DNA of 44,103 nt, taken from assembly GCA_910588435.1 (NCBI GenBank), contig CAJUPL010000015.1, positions 1 through 44,103 of the forward strand, in the 5' to 3' direction. Under the pieces are notes generated by a model. That model was not told where the DNA came from. It saw nothing but the letters and a program-made list of their open reading frames with translations, and ran no database searches. This stretch comes from an uncultured Eggerthellaceae bacterium (GTDB lineage Bacteria > Actinomycetota > Coriobacteriia > Coriobacteriales > Eggerthellaceae). The translations under genes and the position numbers were made by a program. Positions 16,642 to 24,310 of the stretch are shown piece by piece. Numbering within the stretch: the first letter of the stretch is position 1; each line of letters begins with the position of its first letter.

Positions 16642-17691
16642 ATGATCGCAGTTGGTTTAGAAAGAGCGTCATTCGATTGCTTTCATATGAAGAAGGCATA
16701 CCTCCTGTTGTCTGCAAACGAGGCCTTGGGCTTCATTGAAGCGGTTCAGCGCCTATATCTCAAGACGATCATGTCAACAGGCTCTGTCAGTTCAGCTGAC
16801 CCTTACCCGCACACGCAAGCTGATTCTGCTATATGGAGCTCTGGCAATGCAAGACTGGAGATCAACCTAGAAGATAAGCCCTCCTGGATCGAATCTAGCG
16901 CTAGTGCTGAATGGCGCCAAGATATTCATGAGCTCAATGCAGATAGTGTATTCGTGGAAATTGATTCAGGCTGGAGGCATTCTTCTTGGCTATCGCAAAG
17001 CATTTTCTCAAAAGATGAAATGGAAGCTGATACCGCCATCTCGGATATGCTCATTAACAAGAGGGCAGCACAAGAGAAGATTTCTCCAGCTTTCTCAGCC
17101 ATTTCTCGTTTGCTCTTTGACATGCACGCCCAGGAAAGGGAACGAAGATCCCTTACGATTCTCTGCGATGACACTCAGTCAGGACGTCCGCAAAAGACAG
17201 ATGGAGATATACTCAGCGTACAGATCAAGGCTGATCCAAACAGCCTTCTGAGCGCCCACTCTGGAGATGCTATCGCTACTGCGCTATGCATCATAGAAAG
17301 AGGCTTTCTATCGGTAGAACAGGATCTTGGCATAGCGCTTGAGGCTGCACGCTCAGACATCTTTGCGCTGAGCACGCCCCCCTCCCTTCTGCATCTTCAT
17401 GAATACTATCGGGCAAGATCTCAGCGTCACATCAAGAGAAACGGCAATGCGCTCTGTGCAGGGATCTCAAAGAGAGACAGCGCACTCAGAGAGGTATCAG
17501 ACCTCTCCTTGAGAATGAGTGCAGATGAGCTGATATATCTTGCGGGATCGGTTGATGGGATAGTAGGCCAAATCTCTGACCTAATAATGAATGAGCTTAC
17601 ACACGAACAGGCTGGAACTAACCTCTCTGCTGTGCATGCATTTCACATCGAACTGGATGACTTCTCTATAGATCTTTTGGTGGAGACATGA
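16642..17691 (+). CDS. Unrecognised protein, 349 residues; tandem paralog of the previous gene
   Basis: Second member of the tandem pair; the two genes are 51 bp apart and probably co-transcribed. A CAGGAC stretch precedes the ATG at 16642. The start is supported mainly by end-to-end agreement with the N-terminus of its paralog; an inner ATG at 16687 is less likely for that reason. Shared landmarks are SPAFSAISRLLFD, LTILCDD, SLLHLHEYYRARS and the C-terminal FHIELDDFSIDLLVET. No signal peptide or membrane segment. Divergence is large (clearly related but far from identical), so the duplication is old. Confidence 0.72.
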   Translation: MIAVGLERASFDCFHMKKAYLLLSANEALGFIEAVQRLYLKTIMSTGSVSSADPYPHTQADSAIWSSGNARLEINLEDKPSWIESSASAEWRQDIHELNADSVFVEIDSGWRHSSWLSQSIFSKDEMEADTAISDMLINKRAAQEKISPAFSAISRLLFDMHAQERERRSLTILCDDTQSGRPQKTDGDILSVQIKADPNSLLSAHSGDAIATALCIIERGFLSVEQDLGIALEAARSDIFALSTPPSLLHLHEYYRARSQRHIKRNGNALCAGISKRDSALREVSDLSLRMSADELIYLAGSVDGIVGQISDLIMNELTHEQAGTNLSAVHAFHIELDDFSIDLLVET

Positions 17692-17753
17692 TGAAGAGCA
17701 TTGCCATCATCTCATGCTGAGCATGGATGACGTTCTGCAAAGACGTTCATGAA

Positions 17754-17785
17754 CCAAAAGCGCCATGAGCATGCAGCGCTTTTGG
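17754..17785 (+). terminator. Terminator-like hairpin after the tandem paralogs
   Basis: CCAAAAGCGC (17754-17763) pairs perfectly with GCGCTTTTGG (17776-17785) around a 12-nt loop. The A-run/T-run flanks inside the stem make it usable in either direction. The outer AAAAG..GC/GC..CTTTT arrangement resembles hairpin 3 of the arrays. Confidence 0.55.
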
Positions 17786-17904
17786 GATGCAGCCGGAATC
17801 TCTTTCTCTATTGGCAGACCTCTAACCTGGCAGCAACCCCTTACCTGCGCTCCCTTGCGGGCGCTTGCATTGGAAACGCAACTGACGCACACCTCGTCTA
17901 CTGC

Positions 17905-18125
17905 GTGGGCGTTCGCATTGCGAACGCAGCTGTGCGCTAGCACAGCGAAATGAGGGTGTTAACCCGAAACACCCGGATATCTGATCTGCGCCAGGCTAGG
18001 GTGCCTAACCGGTTGCTAGCATCCGGGTGTTCGCAGGCTCACCCCCTGCGTTACGTTGCACTGACGTGCAACTGCGGCTGCAATGCAGCCGCCCACAGGT
18101 TAAGAGGAGCAACTGAGTTGCACGT
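17905..18125 (+). repeat. Hairpin-array element, locus B (core only)
   Basis: Lies between convergent genes and contains the core series without the AAGGCCGCTAC modules: GCGTTCGCA/TGCGAACGC (17909-17927), GCTGTGC/GCACAGC (17929-17946), GGGT-GTTA-ACCC (17953-17964), the CCAGGCTAGG..GCCT segment, GTTGCAC/GTGCAAC and GCGGCTGCA/TGCAGCCGC, then CCCAC. Its right end runs directly into the remnant of a duplicated gene. The second hairpin has completely different arms from the corresponding one in loci C and D (GCTACCT/AGGTAGC) yet pairs perfectly. Confidence 0.75.
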
Positions 18126-18206
18126 GCAAGCAGCTTGACTGACATCCCCGTATCCGAAGAGGCGAAGCTGCGCATAGCATGATCAGTTGCATCACAATGA
18201 GGGCTT
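18126..18206 (+). pseudogene. Relic of a second copy of the 14509-15303 gene
   Basis: Reading from 18126 gives ASSLTDIPVSEEAKLRIA and a TGA at 18180-18182. The intact gene has ASSLPEVPSSEEAKMRI at the corresponding place, and its last residues are RIA. The relic joins these two parts directly, so about 100 bp were lost between two GCGCAT tracts. The bases from the stop onward are identical to those after the intact gene for 23 further positions. No start or upstream part remains; locus B array sequence abuts it. Confidence 0.8.
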
Positions 18207-18226
18207 CTGCCCGCTTGCCTTCAATG

Positions 18227-18652
18227 TCATCTGTTGCCACTGAAGAGCTTGATGGCTTCACCTGCCGTCAGCTTTGGGATGAAGGATGACCTGAAAGCTG
18301 ATCTATCGTAGGTGATGATGGCGTCAACTTGCAGGAATTCTGCGGCAGCGCGGATCAAACCGTCCTCATAGTCCGGCTCATCAGAATCAAGGGATGCGTA
18401 CACAAGCGGGCCAGTCAGATCAACCAGATCGAACAGATCTGCAATGTCACGTATGGAATCTCTGGCATCTGCTTCGCTCATATAGTGAGAGTGAAGAGCG
18501 TAATAGATCTCATTCAAGGAGGAAGACAGCGCATATATGGCACTGCGCTCTGAAAGCGCAACGTCAAGGAATCCGTTCACTTGATCATGATGAGGAGACC
18601 CCGGATAGACCCAATAGACCAAAGCGTTCGCGTCAAAGAGAAAAGAGCTCAT
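18227..18652 (-). CDS. PIN-domain ribonuclease toxin (VapC-like)
   Basis: PIN-domain toxins are Mg-dependent RNases that cut tRNA or other RNAs when their antitoxin is lost. From the ATG at 18652 the product is 141 residues and shows the acidic active-site pattern: FDANALVYW at the start, NEIYYAL in the middle, EDGLIRAAAEF and ITYDRSAF near the end. AAGGAG lies ten bases upstream. The gene overlaps the end of the antitoxin gene by 20 bp. Family assignment is secure; RNA target unknown. Confidence 0.88.
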   Translation of the reverse strand: MSSFLFDANALVYWVYPGSPHHDQVNGFLDVALSERSAIYALSSSLNEIYYALHSHYMSEADARDSIRDIADLFDLVDLTGPLVYASLDSDEPDYEDGLIRAAAEFLQVDAIITYDRSAFRSSFIPKLTAGEAIKLFSGNR

Positions 18653-18932
18653 CAGATCTGCGCTCCTTACCCGCATTCAGCAAGTCATCTGCAGATGCAC
18701 CCTCCGGCCATGGCATGACTGACGCACCGCGCTCTTTGATCCTGTGATGAGCTTCATACAAACGCAATAGCTTGTCTTGGTCATCAGATGCAATAGCTGT
18801 GATGGTCACCACGCCTTTCCGTGGAGATTCCACCCGCAATGGCTCTCCTGCATTGAAGCAAGCCTCCATGCGGAGGGCCTTGGGCAATAGCACTGCCATG
18901 CTGTTCCCAACCTTGGAAAGCGTTGTCACCAT
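18633..18932 (-). CDS. AbrB/MazE-type antitoxin (VapB-like)
   Basis: A 99-residue protein whose N-terminus (TTLSKVGNSMAVLLPKAL) is a SpoVT/AbrB swapped-hairpin DNA-binding domain; the remaining C-terminal part, rich in charged residues, would wrap the toxin. AGGAGG lies before the ATG at 18932. It is the first gene of the pair, as usual for type II systems, and a near-palindrome lies directly upstream for autoregulation. Confidence 0.85.
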   Translation of the reverse strand: MVTTLSKVGNSMAVLLPKALRMEACFNAGEPLRVESPRKGVVTITAIASDDQDKLLRLYEAHHRIKERGASVMPWPEGASADDLLNAGKERRSDELFSL

Positions 18933-18952
18933 CTCTGCACCTCCTGTTGAGA

Positions 18953-18969
18953 GTATAACACGTTATAAC
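18953..18969 (-). promoter_or_regulatory. Probable operator/promoter of the vapBC-like pair
   Basis: GTATAACACGTTATAAC is an imperfect palindrome (GTTATAAC opposite GTATAAC) starting 21 bp before the antitoxin start. It also supplies TTATAC/TTATAA -10-like hexamers, so binding of the antitoxin complex here would block transcription. Confidence 0.5.
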
Positions 18970-19114
18970 ATCCATACGTGGTCACAGCATAGGGACAATA
19001 CAGCCGCACATAGATGGAAAGGTGGGGTAGCGAAGAGCGAATTGTGCGTGCCTGCCATTGATTGATCACCAGATATGGCATAGCATCCTTGCAATCTAGG
19101 ACGAGAGGGGAATC

Positions 19115-19405
19115 ATGGAAGACGATGCAATGCAATGTGAGATCAACACCTATGACACCAAAGACGTCACGTACGAAGAGGCTGCTGAGGCCTACGCTGA
19201 CCGCAAGTTCTGGGTGAGCTTCTTCGTGCGCCCATGCTGCCCGCCTCCCGGTGGGGAGACCGCGAAGAAGCAGCTTGATATCCAGCGTGATATGGTGCGT
19301 GAGCATCCGGTGTTCACTGATGAACAGAAGCAGCATCTGCTCTCGCTCATAGATGATGGCGAAGCGTGGTACAGAAGCACCCCGTACTGGTCAAAGGGCA
19401 TATAG
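19115..19405 (+). CDS. Unrecognised small protein, 96 residues
   Basis: Supported by GAGGGG six bases before the ATG, a clean 96-codon frame and a hairpin after the stop. The product is acidic and soluble, with a CCPPPGGETAKKQ segment in the middle and a helical C-terminal half (FTDEQKQHLLSLIDDGEAWY). No family recognised. It stands alone between the toxin-antitoxin pair and the convergent molybdoenzyme operon. Confidence 0.6.
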   Translation: MEDDAMQCEINTYDTKDVTYEEAAEAYADRKFWVSFFVRPCCPPPGGETAKKQLDIQRDMVREHPVFTDEQKQHLLSLIDDGEAWYRSTPYWSKGI

Positions 19406-19470
19406 AGACCGAAGCAAGCGCCCATAGGGCAGAAGCACAACTTGATCTAGCTCGCCAAGGATGCAACGAA

Positions 19471-19506
19471 AGGATCAGGTACCCACATCCGTAGGCACCT
19501 GATCCT
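19471..19506. terminator. Hairpin between convergent genes
   Basis: AGGATCAGGT (19471-19480) pairs perfectly with ACCTGATCCT (19497-19506). It lies between the ends of the 19115-19405 gene and the 19576-19746 gene, so it may terminate transcription from both sides, although no T-tract follows on the plus strand. Confidence 0.5.
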
Positions 19507-19575
19507 GGGCGTGAACAAAAAGAATGTTACAGGTCAAGCAATTTGAGCAATGAGCAGGGCCACGTCCCTCGTTCA

Positions 19576-19746
19576 TCATGGCTCCCGCTTAGCCCCAGGC
19601 CTCAGCGGGAGCATCGCACCGCATTCCTTGCATTTGAGATCATCGCTAGACGCTCTTTGCCCACACTTCGGACAAGCCATCTGCTTGCTCTGCTCTGCGA
19701 ACTTCTTGCCACATAGCCCGCATCTTATGCATGCATATCCACACAT
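19576..19746 (-). CDS. Mini zinc-ribbon protein, 56 residues
   Basis: Translating the minus strand from the ATG at 19746 gives a 56-residue protein with paired cysteines: CIRCGLCGKK near the start, then CPKCG and CKECG, a double zinc-ribbon pattern. Its ATG overlaps the stop codon of the SpoVAE-like gene (TAATG), so it is translationally coupled and the last gene of the operon. A clearly similar protein (CMRCGACGKK ... CPIC ... CMKCG ... PLPPG) is encoded at 28918-29118 in the second molybdoenzyme operon. Function unknown; a role in enzyme maturation or as a small regulatory adaptor is only a guess. Confidence 0.7.
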   Translation of the reverse strand: MCGYACIRCGLCGKKFAEQSKQMACPKCGQRASSDDLKCKECGAMLPLRPGAKREP

Positions 19747-20123
19747 TATCTTATGTCGGCCTCTGCATTTGTTGGCGTTGACGCGCTGCTCTTATGCATT
19801 GCCCTGTAGATGATGCCCGCGAAGAGGCCGAATAAGGTCAGCACGGCAAAGATCGCGATGACGATGCATATCGGCAACGGCGTGCCTGCGAAGAGCGCCA
19901 TCAGAGAGTTGAAGATGGCCTGAGCTGCGCCAACGACCATGACCGTGAAACCCGCCCCTCCATATTCAGCAAGATAGTCACATAGCCCAAACGCTGTTGC
20001 CAAGCCACCCAGGGCCAGACCGATGATGAGCAGCTTGGGTACTCCAAGCTTCGTGTACATCAAAGCGATCTGAAATATCGCACATAGAAGACCACCAACG
20101 AGAAAAGCTTGTAGATACATCAT
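19746..20123 (-). CDS. SpoVAE-like integral membrane protein
   Basis: A 125-residue protein with about four hydrophobic helices. The sequence LQAFLVGGLLCAIFQ...TKLG..KLLI..L.LGG...AFGL.DYLAEYGGAGFTV matches the pattern of SpoVAE/SpoVAEb proteins, which in Firmicutes form part of the channel moving dipicolinic acid into and out of spores. Coriobacteriia do not make spores, so the role must differ, perhaps small-molecule transport linked to the neighbouring molybdoenzyme. Its ATG directly follows the TGA of the SpoVAC-like gene. Two ATG codons are adjacent at the start; either may be used. Confidence 0.72.
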   Translation of the reverse strand: MMYLQAFLVGGLLCAIFQIALMYTKLGVPKLLIIGLALGGLATAFGLCDYLAEYGGAGFTVMVVGAAQAIFNSLMALFAGTPLPICIVIAIFAVLTLFGLFAGIIYRAMHKSSASTPTNAEADIR

Positions 20124-20522
20124 TCAGATCAAGCCTCCTACGAAGAAAGAAACGACTGCGATCACGAGGATGAATAGGCAACCCCACCCGAGCACGTAAC
20201 CAACAAGTCCCAAGGCTGCCTTGACGCCTGCCGCACTCTTTTCCGTTTCGTTCGCAGCGCTGACATATGCGTCTGAGATAGCCGCGCAGAATCCGTTGAA
20301 CGGAAGGATCGTCCCAAAGCCAGCGATTGGGGCGAGCTTTTGATGCAATCCTGTGAGGAACATCACTACGCCGATGACACCCATCGACACGAGCACGGCA
20401 AACCCCATGAAGGGACTGTCTCCCCCAAGGATAGGCAGCCAGAACATGGTGATGGCCTGACCGATGACTGCGAATATGCCTCCGACCAAGAAGGCCATTG
20501 CTATAGGCTTCAATGCTTTCAT
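20124..20522 (-). CDS. SpoVAC-like integral membrane protein
   Basis: A 132-residue protein with about four hydrophobic helices, containing AFLVGGIFAVIGQ, a LHQKLAPIAGFGTILPFNGFCAAISDA stretch (conserved GAGT..P..GF...-like region in SpoVAC) and a hydrophobic C-terminus. In spore-formers SpoVAC is a mechanosensitive-type channel component for dipicolinate. Here it is paired with a SpoVAE-like gene and lies after a ferredoxin gene, which suggests a transport role in the same pathway as the molybdoenzyme. Assignment is by sequence pattern recognised by eye. Confidence 0.72.
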   Translation of the reverse strand: MKALKPIAMAFLVGGIFAVIGQAITMFWLPILGGDSPFMGFAVLVSMGVIGVVMFLTGLHQKLAPIAGFGTILPFNGFCAAISDAYVSAANETEKSAAGVKAALGLVGYVLGWGCLFILVIAVVSFFVGGLI

Positions 20523-20535
20523 GGCTTAAACCTCT

Positions 20536-20865
20536 CTAGATCACGAACAGTGAGATACCGCGCTCGTTCGCTCTTCCTGCAAGCTCCCCAACCTCACCGA
20601 ACTCAATGCACTGCGCTTGGCAATGAGAGACGCATGTAGGAGGCTTTCCGTTGGCTCTCCTCATTGCGCATGTGTCGCATTGCTCGGTGGGGACCGGAAC
20701 CCATGCGTCCTGCCAATTGTCTTCCGTTATCTGCCAAGGTCCGATATGGGCGAGCTTTATACCGAACTCATCCATCGGATATCCATGCTCGATCTGGCAT
20801 GCCATCTCACACGTATGGCAACCCGTGCACCAGTTGGTATCGATCAACAGCGCGTACTTGCTCAT
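20536..20865 (-). CDS. Two-cluster ferredoxin partner of the molybdoenzyme
   Basis: The ATG at 20865 gives 109 residues. Cysteines are arranged as CTGCHTCEMAC near the N-terminus and CDTCAMRR...CVSHC followed by another C, enough for two [4Fe-4S] clusters rather than the four of DmsB. The open frame extends upstream into the molybdoenzyme gene, but that part is not conserved with the sister ferredoxins at 25807 and 29176, which start with the same MxKxxL(L/F)I(D/N) sequence. It passes electrons to the enzyme encoded just upstream (13 bp gap). Confidence 0.9.
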   Translation of the reverse strand: MSKYALLIDTNWCTGCHTCEMACQIEHGYPMDEFGIKLAHIGPWQITEDNWQDAWVPVPTEQCDTCAMRRANGKPPTCVSHCQAQCIEFGEVGELAGRANERGISLFVI

Positions 20866-20878
20866 GTCATACCCCCTT

Positions 20879-23110
20879 CTAAGCCTTGTAAACCTTGCAG
20901 AGCAGTGTCTTGTAATTCGACCCAAAGCCTGCCTTGCCCGGCTCGTAGCCGATGAGCTTCCCAATGTTCACATCCCACATTCCGAAAAGACCCTCGTCTT
21001 CCGCACCTGGCTCTTCAGGAAACCACCAAGCAGCATCTGTGGAACAAACTCGCTCATCGACTATCGGAGTGAGCTCTGCCTTTCGCTTGCAGCGGCCACG
21101 TTGGTTCTCCACCCAAACCCAATCTCCTTGCTCGATTCCCAGGTCGCGCGCGGTCTTAGGGTTGATCTGGATGATGGGGTCAGGATGCATGTTCCTGAGT
21201 CGGGGGACTTGCCTGTGCTCAGAATGGAACATTGACCAATTCCTGGCACCCGTCGTCACCACGAGCGGATATTCATCGAGGAGCTCTGGGGTGCTTCCCG
21301 GTCCCGGCGTAGGCTCCTCGAAATATGGAAGCGGATCGAGTCCTGCCTGATCGTAGAACGTTGACCAAAGCTCGATGCGGCCAGTCGAGGTATTGAAGCC
21401 GGGCTGCCCGTCACCTCTCAGCATTCCCTTTTCGTACTTGCGATAGGTAAAGGGAAGATAGGCGGGCGCCTTTTCGCGAAGCTCCGAGAACGTCATGCCA
21501 GTGCATGCCAACACTTCCCCATACATCTCTTCGACATCTCTCCAAGGCCATGCGCCGGGATTCAGGCGCTTGCCCAGTTCGAGGTTGATCTCTTGGTCTG
21601 AGCGACATTCGCCTACGCTTACAACCTTGTTGATCGCCTCACCGCGCTGCGCATTGTCCCCACACCGAATGCCATCGCGCTCTGGGAACATAGCTGCAGG
21701 CAGCAGAACGTCAGCAAGCGCCATGGCAGTTGGCGTCATGTACAGATCGACGCATGCGATGAAATCCAGCTTCCTGTAGGCATTGAGCGTGCGCTCTGGG
21801 TCTGGAGCAGTGTTGGCGATGGGATTCGTTGTCTGGATCCAAGCAGCCTTGATCGGGTAGGGATCTTCTGTTTCTATCGTCTTCACGAGCTCATCAGTTG
21901 ATGCCATCTGGAAGCCGAAGTTCAGCAAAGCGTATTTGTCTAGGCCGATGCGCTTCTCCTTCTGCGCTTGCGGTATGAGCTCTTGCCCCCAACCGCCGCT
22001 ATAGGGCAGGATGGAAGGGGGCGCGATCATTCCACCTGGGTTGTCGATGTTGCCGGTGATCTCGAACAGAGCGGCGATGGCTTGTCCTGCCGGGATAGCC
22101 TCCTTCGTCATGTCAATGGCAACGCCCCATTGGAATGCTGCTGACTTTGAAGTAGCGATGAGTCTTGCAGCGTTTGCGATCTTCTCCTTTGGAACCCAAG
22201 TGATCTCCTCTACCTTATCCAAGGGAAAGGAGCTGGCTCGCTCAGCAAGCTCTTCGAACCCGTAGCACCACCGATCGACGAAGTCCTCATCGTAGAGCTT
22301 CTCCTTGATGATCACATTCAGCATGCCAAGGGCAAGAGCAGCATCCGTTCCTGGCCTGATCTGCAGATACGCATCTGAGTGGTTGGCAAGCCAGGTCCTT
22401 CGAGGGTCTACCGTAATGAGCTTGGCACCCCTCTTCATGACATCGATGACCCAGTGACCGTAGGCTCCGTCCGAATTCGCTACGACCGGGTTATTGCCCC
22501 AAACGACCACGACGCCTGGAACCTCCCATTCGGGGTCATCATAGCGATCAGCGAACTGCTGAGAGTAATCCGCAACCCACATCGCTCCTGTAGTGGCGGC
22601 GCATCCAGCTACCCTAGGCAAGAAGCAGGACATTCCGGACATTCCGAAGCAGTAATTCGGGCTACCGAAGGACCAGCAAAGCCTTGTGATCCACGGCGCT
22701 ATGTCACGCCCAGTGCCTTGTTGGAATATGACCGATTCGGCTCCGTATTCCTCTTTGATCCGATTGAGGTTGTCCGCAACGATATCGAGAGCCTCTTCCC
22801 ATGATATGCGCTCCCATTTATCCTTGCCGCGATCCTCGCGTGCGCGCTTCATTGGATGCAACAGCCTGTCTTTGTTGTAGACCGATTCCAGGGTATCTAG
22901 ACAACGCACGCAGAGTCGTCCTTGATTGTATGGATTCTCAGGATCCCCCTCCACTTTCACGAGTTCGCCATCATCATTCGTGTAGAGGAGAACACCACAA
23001 CCCAAATGGCAGCCTGGTCCATTCCAAGCACTCCCGCGAGTGACCGTCAGGTCTCCCTCTTTGTAACGGTAGGGCTTTTCGTGATCCACCAACGTATACA
23101 GATCATCCAT
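20879..23110 (-). CDS. Molybdopterin (bis-MGD) oxidoreductase, catechol-dehydroxylase-like subgroup
   Basis: A 743-residue DMSO-reductase superfamily protein: N-terminal Fe-S motif, WERISWEEALDIVADN, an MSGMSCFLPR segment that could bear the molybdenum ligand, VVVWGNNPV, VDPRRTWLA, RPGTDAALALGMLNVI, and a C-terminal cofactor-binding barrel (TTGARN...FHSEHRQ). No twin-arginine signal, so cytoplasmic. The architecture (large subunit, small ferredoxin, no anchor) resembles the catechol dehydroxylases and pyrogallol-transhydroxylase relatives of Eggerthella and Gordonibacter; the substrate is not predictable. Odd: the first cysteine of the CAWSPPGC motif in its two sister enzymes is serine here (S27), leaving C34, C38, C67 and C70. 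Confidence 0.88.
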   Translation of the reverse strand: MDDLYTLVDHEKPYRYKEGDLTVTRGSAWNGPGCHLGCGVLLYTNDDGELVKVEGDPENPYNQGRLCVRCLDTLESVYNKDRLLHPMKRAREDRGKDKWERISWEEALDIVADNLNRIKEEYGAESVIFQQGTGRDIAPWITRLCWSFGSPNYCFGMSGMSCFLPRVAGCAATTGAMWVADYSQQFADRYDDPEWEVPGVVVVWGNNPVVANSDGAYGHWVIDVMKRGAKLITVDPRRTWLANHSDAYLQIRPGTDAALALGMLNVIIKEKLYDEDFVDRWCYGFEELAERASSFPLDKVEEITWVPKEKIANAARLIATSKSAAFQWGVAIDMTKEAIPAGQAIAALFEITGNIDNPGGMIAPPSILPYSGGWGQELIPQAQKEKRIGLDKYALLNFGFQMASTDELVKTIETEDPYPIKAAWIQTTNPIANTAPDPERTLNAYRKLDFIACVDLYMTPTAMALADVLLPAAMFPERDGIRCGDNAQRGEAINKVVSVGECRSDQEINLELGKRLNPGAWPWRDVEEMYGEVLACTGMTFSELREKAPAYLPFTYRKYEKGMLRGDGQPGFNTSTGRIELWSTFYDQAGLDPLPYFEEPTPGPGSTPELLDEYPLVVTTGARNWSMFHSEHRQVPRLRNMHPDPIIQINPKTARDLGIEQGDWVWVENQRGRCKRKAELTPIVDERVCSTDAAWWFPEEPGAEDEGLFGMWDVNIGKLIGYEPGKAGFGSNYKTLLCKVYKA

Positions 23111-23207
23111 TGCGACCCCTTTCGTCTTCGGGCAACAGAACGTGCTCCAAAGTATGGAAGGGGCATGACCGCATTGGAATTATCAACCATCCTGCTATGC
23201 AATAGCG

Positions 23208-23237
23208 AGGCTTACAAAGACGGGCTTTTGTAAGCCT
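23208..23237. promoter_or_regulatory. Palindromic operator between the molybdoenzyme and tetR genes
   Basis: AGGCTTACAA (23208-23217) and TTGTAAGCCT (23228-23237) are perfect inverted arms around a 10-bp spacer, 97 bp from the molybdoenzyme start and 63 bp before the TetR start. This is a natural candidate for the binding site of the TetR protein, controlling both directions. Confidence 0.6.
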
Positions 23238-23300
23238 TGAGGCGTTTTCTGAGCCATGCCGCACAGCGCACGAAATATAATCCTTCCCAAGGAGTGCAGA

Positions 23301-23888
23301 ATGAAGCACGAGAATGCATCTAGAGCTAGATCCAAGAATGACGTCGCATCTCGCATAATCGAGGTCACGGCAAGCTTAGCTATGAGCAGAAGCCTAGAAG
23401 ACGTCAGCGTTTCAGATATATGTGAGAACGCAGGCGTCTCGCGCACCACGTTCTACTATCACTTCAAGGACAAGTTCGACATAGTCCAAACCCATTACGA
23501 CGCCGTTGCAGAGAATAATCTCTTCATGACAGGCCGCACGCTCACTTGGCGACAGGCACACTACATGAACACATCGGAGGTTCTAAGGAACAAGGGACTC
23601 TATCAGGCTGCCTTCGAGCTCCGCGGTTATCAATCGCTGTTCTCGTATGCGAAGCGACGCAGGATAGAGACCCTTGAGGAAACCATCGTAGATTTCAAGC
23701 ATGCCAGGCTTGACGAAGAGCTAGTCTTTCAGATCTATGCATTAGCTGAAGGTGAGGTCGCTTGTGTTGGACGCTGGTTCAAAGGAGACATGAGCCTAAG
23801 CCTCGATAAGCTATGCGATTATCTCGAAGGGATCGTTCCGAAGCGCTTGCATGATCTGCTCGACAAGCCAGTATCTCCAATGCTGTAA
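23301..23888 (+). CDS. TetR/AcrR-family regulator
   Basis: The ATG at 23301 follows AAGGAG by seven bases and gives 195 residues. The N-terminal helix-turn-helix reads VSVSDICENAGVSRTTFYYHFKDKFDIV, a textbook TetR DNA-binding segment; the C-terminal domain, of the TetR_C type, is variable and would bind an inducer. It is divergent from the molybdoenzyme operon and shares its control region with a perfect palindrome, so it probably controls that operon in response to the substrate. Confidence 0.92.
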   Translation: MKHENASRARSKNDVASRIIEVTASLAMSRSLEDVSVSDICENAGVSRTTFYYHFKDKFDIVQTHYDAVAENNLFMTGRTLTWRQAHYMNTSEVLRNKGLYQAAFELRGYQSLFSYAKRRRIETLEETIVDFKHARLDEELVFQIYALAEGEVACVGRWFKGDMSLSLDKLCDYLEGIVPKRLHDLLDKPVSPML

Positions 23889-23901
23889 TAGATCGCGCTA
23901 T

Positions 23902-23936
23902 CAGGGCACATCCAATGACACAACGTTCGTGCCCTG
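23902..23936 (+). terminator. Inverted repeat after tetR
   Basis: CAGGGCAC (23902-23909) pairs with GTGCCCTG (23929-23936) 14 bp after the stop codon. There is no T-tract, so termination is only possible. Confidence 0.4.
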
Positions 23937-24028
23937 CTTGCCGCAGCTGTCTCTACAGTTCAGGAACGCATTCAGAATATCTTCTGATACTGTGATAGCA
24001 TGCTCTCACAGCCGATGAAGGAGGAGCC

Positions 24029-24310
24029 ATGCCCACCATCCGAACCGCATCCGATCTGCAGCGAAACATCAGTGAGATCTACGAGCTTTGCGAGAACAGC
24101 CCTGAACCTGTCTACATCACCCGCAACGGCAAGGCAGACCTTGTGGTGATGAATGCGCGCTCTTATGAGATCCACGAACAGCTGCGCCGTGAGGTCTTCG
24201 ATTATGAAATGACCCTGAAGGAACGTCTCATGGCCGCTTACGAAGACGTGAAGGCGGGACGCGTTGTTCCGCTTGAAGAGGCGCTTGAGAGGATGGGCTG
24301 GGATGACTAA
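24029..24310 (+). CDS. Phd/YefM-type antitoxin
   Basis: A 93-residue protein with the family N-terminus (TIRTASDLQRNISEIYELCE), then EPVYITRNGKADLVVMNARSYE, the signature of Phd/YefM/StbD antitoxins that bind DNA with the first half and the toxin with the second. AAGGAGG lies just before the ATG. It overlaps the toxin gene by 8 bp. Confidence 0.9.
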   Translation: MPTIRTASDLQRNISEIYELCENSPEPVYITRNGKADLVVMNARSYEIHEQLRREVFDYEMTLKERLMAAYEDVKAGRVVPLEEALERMGWDD

